DNA from: Sinorhizobium meliloti
Lineage (GTDB): Bacteria > Pseudomonadota > Alphaproteobacteria > Rhizobiales > Rhizobiaceae
Reading direction: 5' to 3'
DNA length: 64,000 nt
NCBI RefSeq assembly: GCF_035610345.1
Contig: NZ_CP141212.1
Span: 3,171,501-3,235,500, forward strand
The translations under genes and the position numbers were made by a program. Under the pieces are notes generated by a model. The model saw only the letters and a program-made list of their open reading frames with translations, had not been told where the DNA came from and ran no database searches. Below are positions 63,912-64,000 of the stretch, one piece after another (positions within the stretch are counted from its first letter, which is position 1; every line of letters begins with the position of its first letter).

Positions 63912-64000
63912 TCAGCCCGACCGTTCCTCCTCAAGCATGCGCGGCGTCACGAAGCGAACCAGGCGGCCGGTGCCGGGCGCTATGTCCGACCAGCGCTCGA
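63912..64000 (-). CDS. C-terminal end of an unidentified gene (partial)
   Basis: The minus-strand frame is open from the window edge to a TGA at 63912-63914, reading ERWSDIAPGTGRLVRFVTPR and ending MLEEERSG. The composition suggests a real coding end, and the gene would converge on the L,D-transpeptidase gene 38 bp away. The start and family lie outside the window. Confidence 0.4.
   Translation of the reverse strand, partial: ERWSDIAPGTGRLVRFVTPRMLEEERSG

Overview
The window looks like chromosomal DNA of an alphaproteobacterium of the Rhizobiales, most probably Sinorhizobium/Ensifer. The evidence is the high GC content, the gene order (rplU-rpmA, obgE-proB-proA-nadD-rsfS-rlmH, a degenerate LytM protein followed by ctpA, leuD and metA, glnK-amtB-ftsK-lolA, xthA), a SAM-II riboswitch before metA, alphaproteobacterial LexA, Irr (ICE), Zur and CtrA-like sites, and several copies of the palindromic mosaic repeats typical of rhizobial intergenic regions. 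No identification by database search was possible.

Layout. 0-9 kb: amidotransferase, MFS exporter, YggT, ppa, a secreted hypothetical protein, GNAT, typA, phoD, with mosaic repeats at 2.7-3.1 kb and 9.1-9.65 kb. 9.7-13.4 kb: KTSC protein, amidase, small and hypothetical genes, DUF429 protein, tRNA-Ser(CGA). 13.5-26 kb: housekeeping block of ribosomal proteins L21/L27, two GNATs, ObgE, proline synthesis (ProB/ProA), NadD, ribosome factors RsfS/RlmH, LytM-CtpA-polysaccharide deacetylase (envelope), and RppH. 26-33.1 kb: bfd-bfr iron storage with ICE-like sites, then the SOS mutagenesis cassette imuA-imuB-dnaE2 behind a LexA box. 33.2-38.9 kb: zincin, CoA lyase, leuD, RidA, riboswitch-controlled metA, aldose 1-epimerase. 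38.9-40.6 kb: a COG0523 metallochaperone GTPase behind a Zur-like double dyad, flanked by two different decayed short-chain dehydrogenase remnants, the second abutting the 3' end of tRNA-Gly(GCC). 40.9-51.5 kb: deacylase, thioredoxin-TPR, Lon-domain protein, Trm112, UbiH-like hydroxylase, TesB, glnK-amtB, ftsK, lolA.

51.7-60.9 kb is the most accessory-looking part: a sugar or glycoside uptake and catabolism locus. A CUT2-type ABC transporter, two Gfo/Idh/MocA dehydrogenases, a TIM-barrel isomerase/lyase-like protein and an alpha/beta hydrolase lie on the minus strand. A ROK repressor and a ROK kinase are divergent from them. The two ROK proteins both lack the usual ROK zinc motif, and the enzyme set would suit oxidation-activated cleavage of an unusual sugar or glycoside. 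This is the best candidate for an undescribed system. 60.9-64 kb: xthA, a stand-alone cyclic-nucleotide-binding-domain protein, a CenR-like response regulator, a YkuD L,D-transpeptidase-like protein, and the end of one more gene.

Start codons were chosen from ribosome binding sites and family length. Several genes appear to use TTG (phoD, amidase, polysaccharide deacetylase, bfr, cNMP-binding protein), and rsfS may use CTG.
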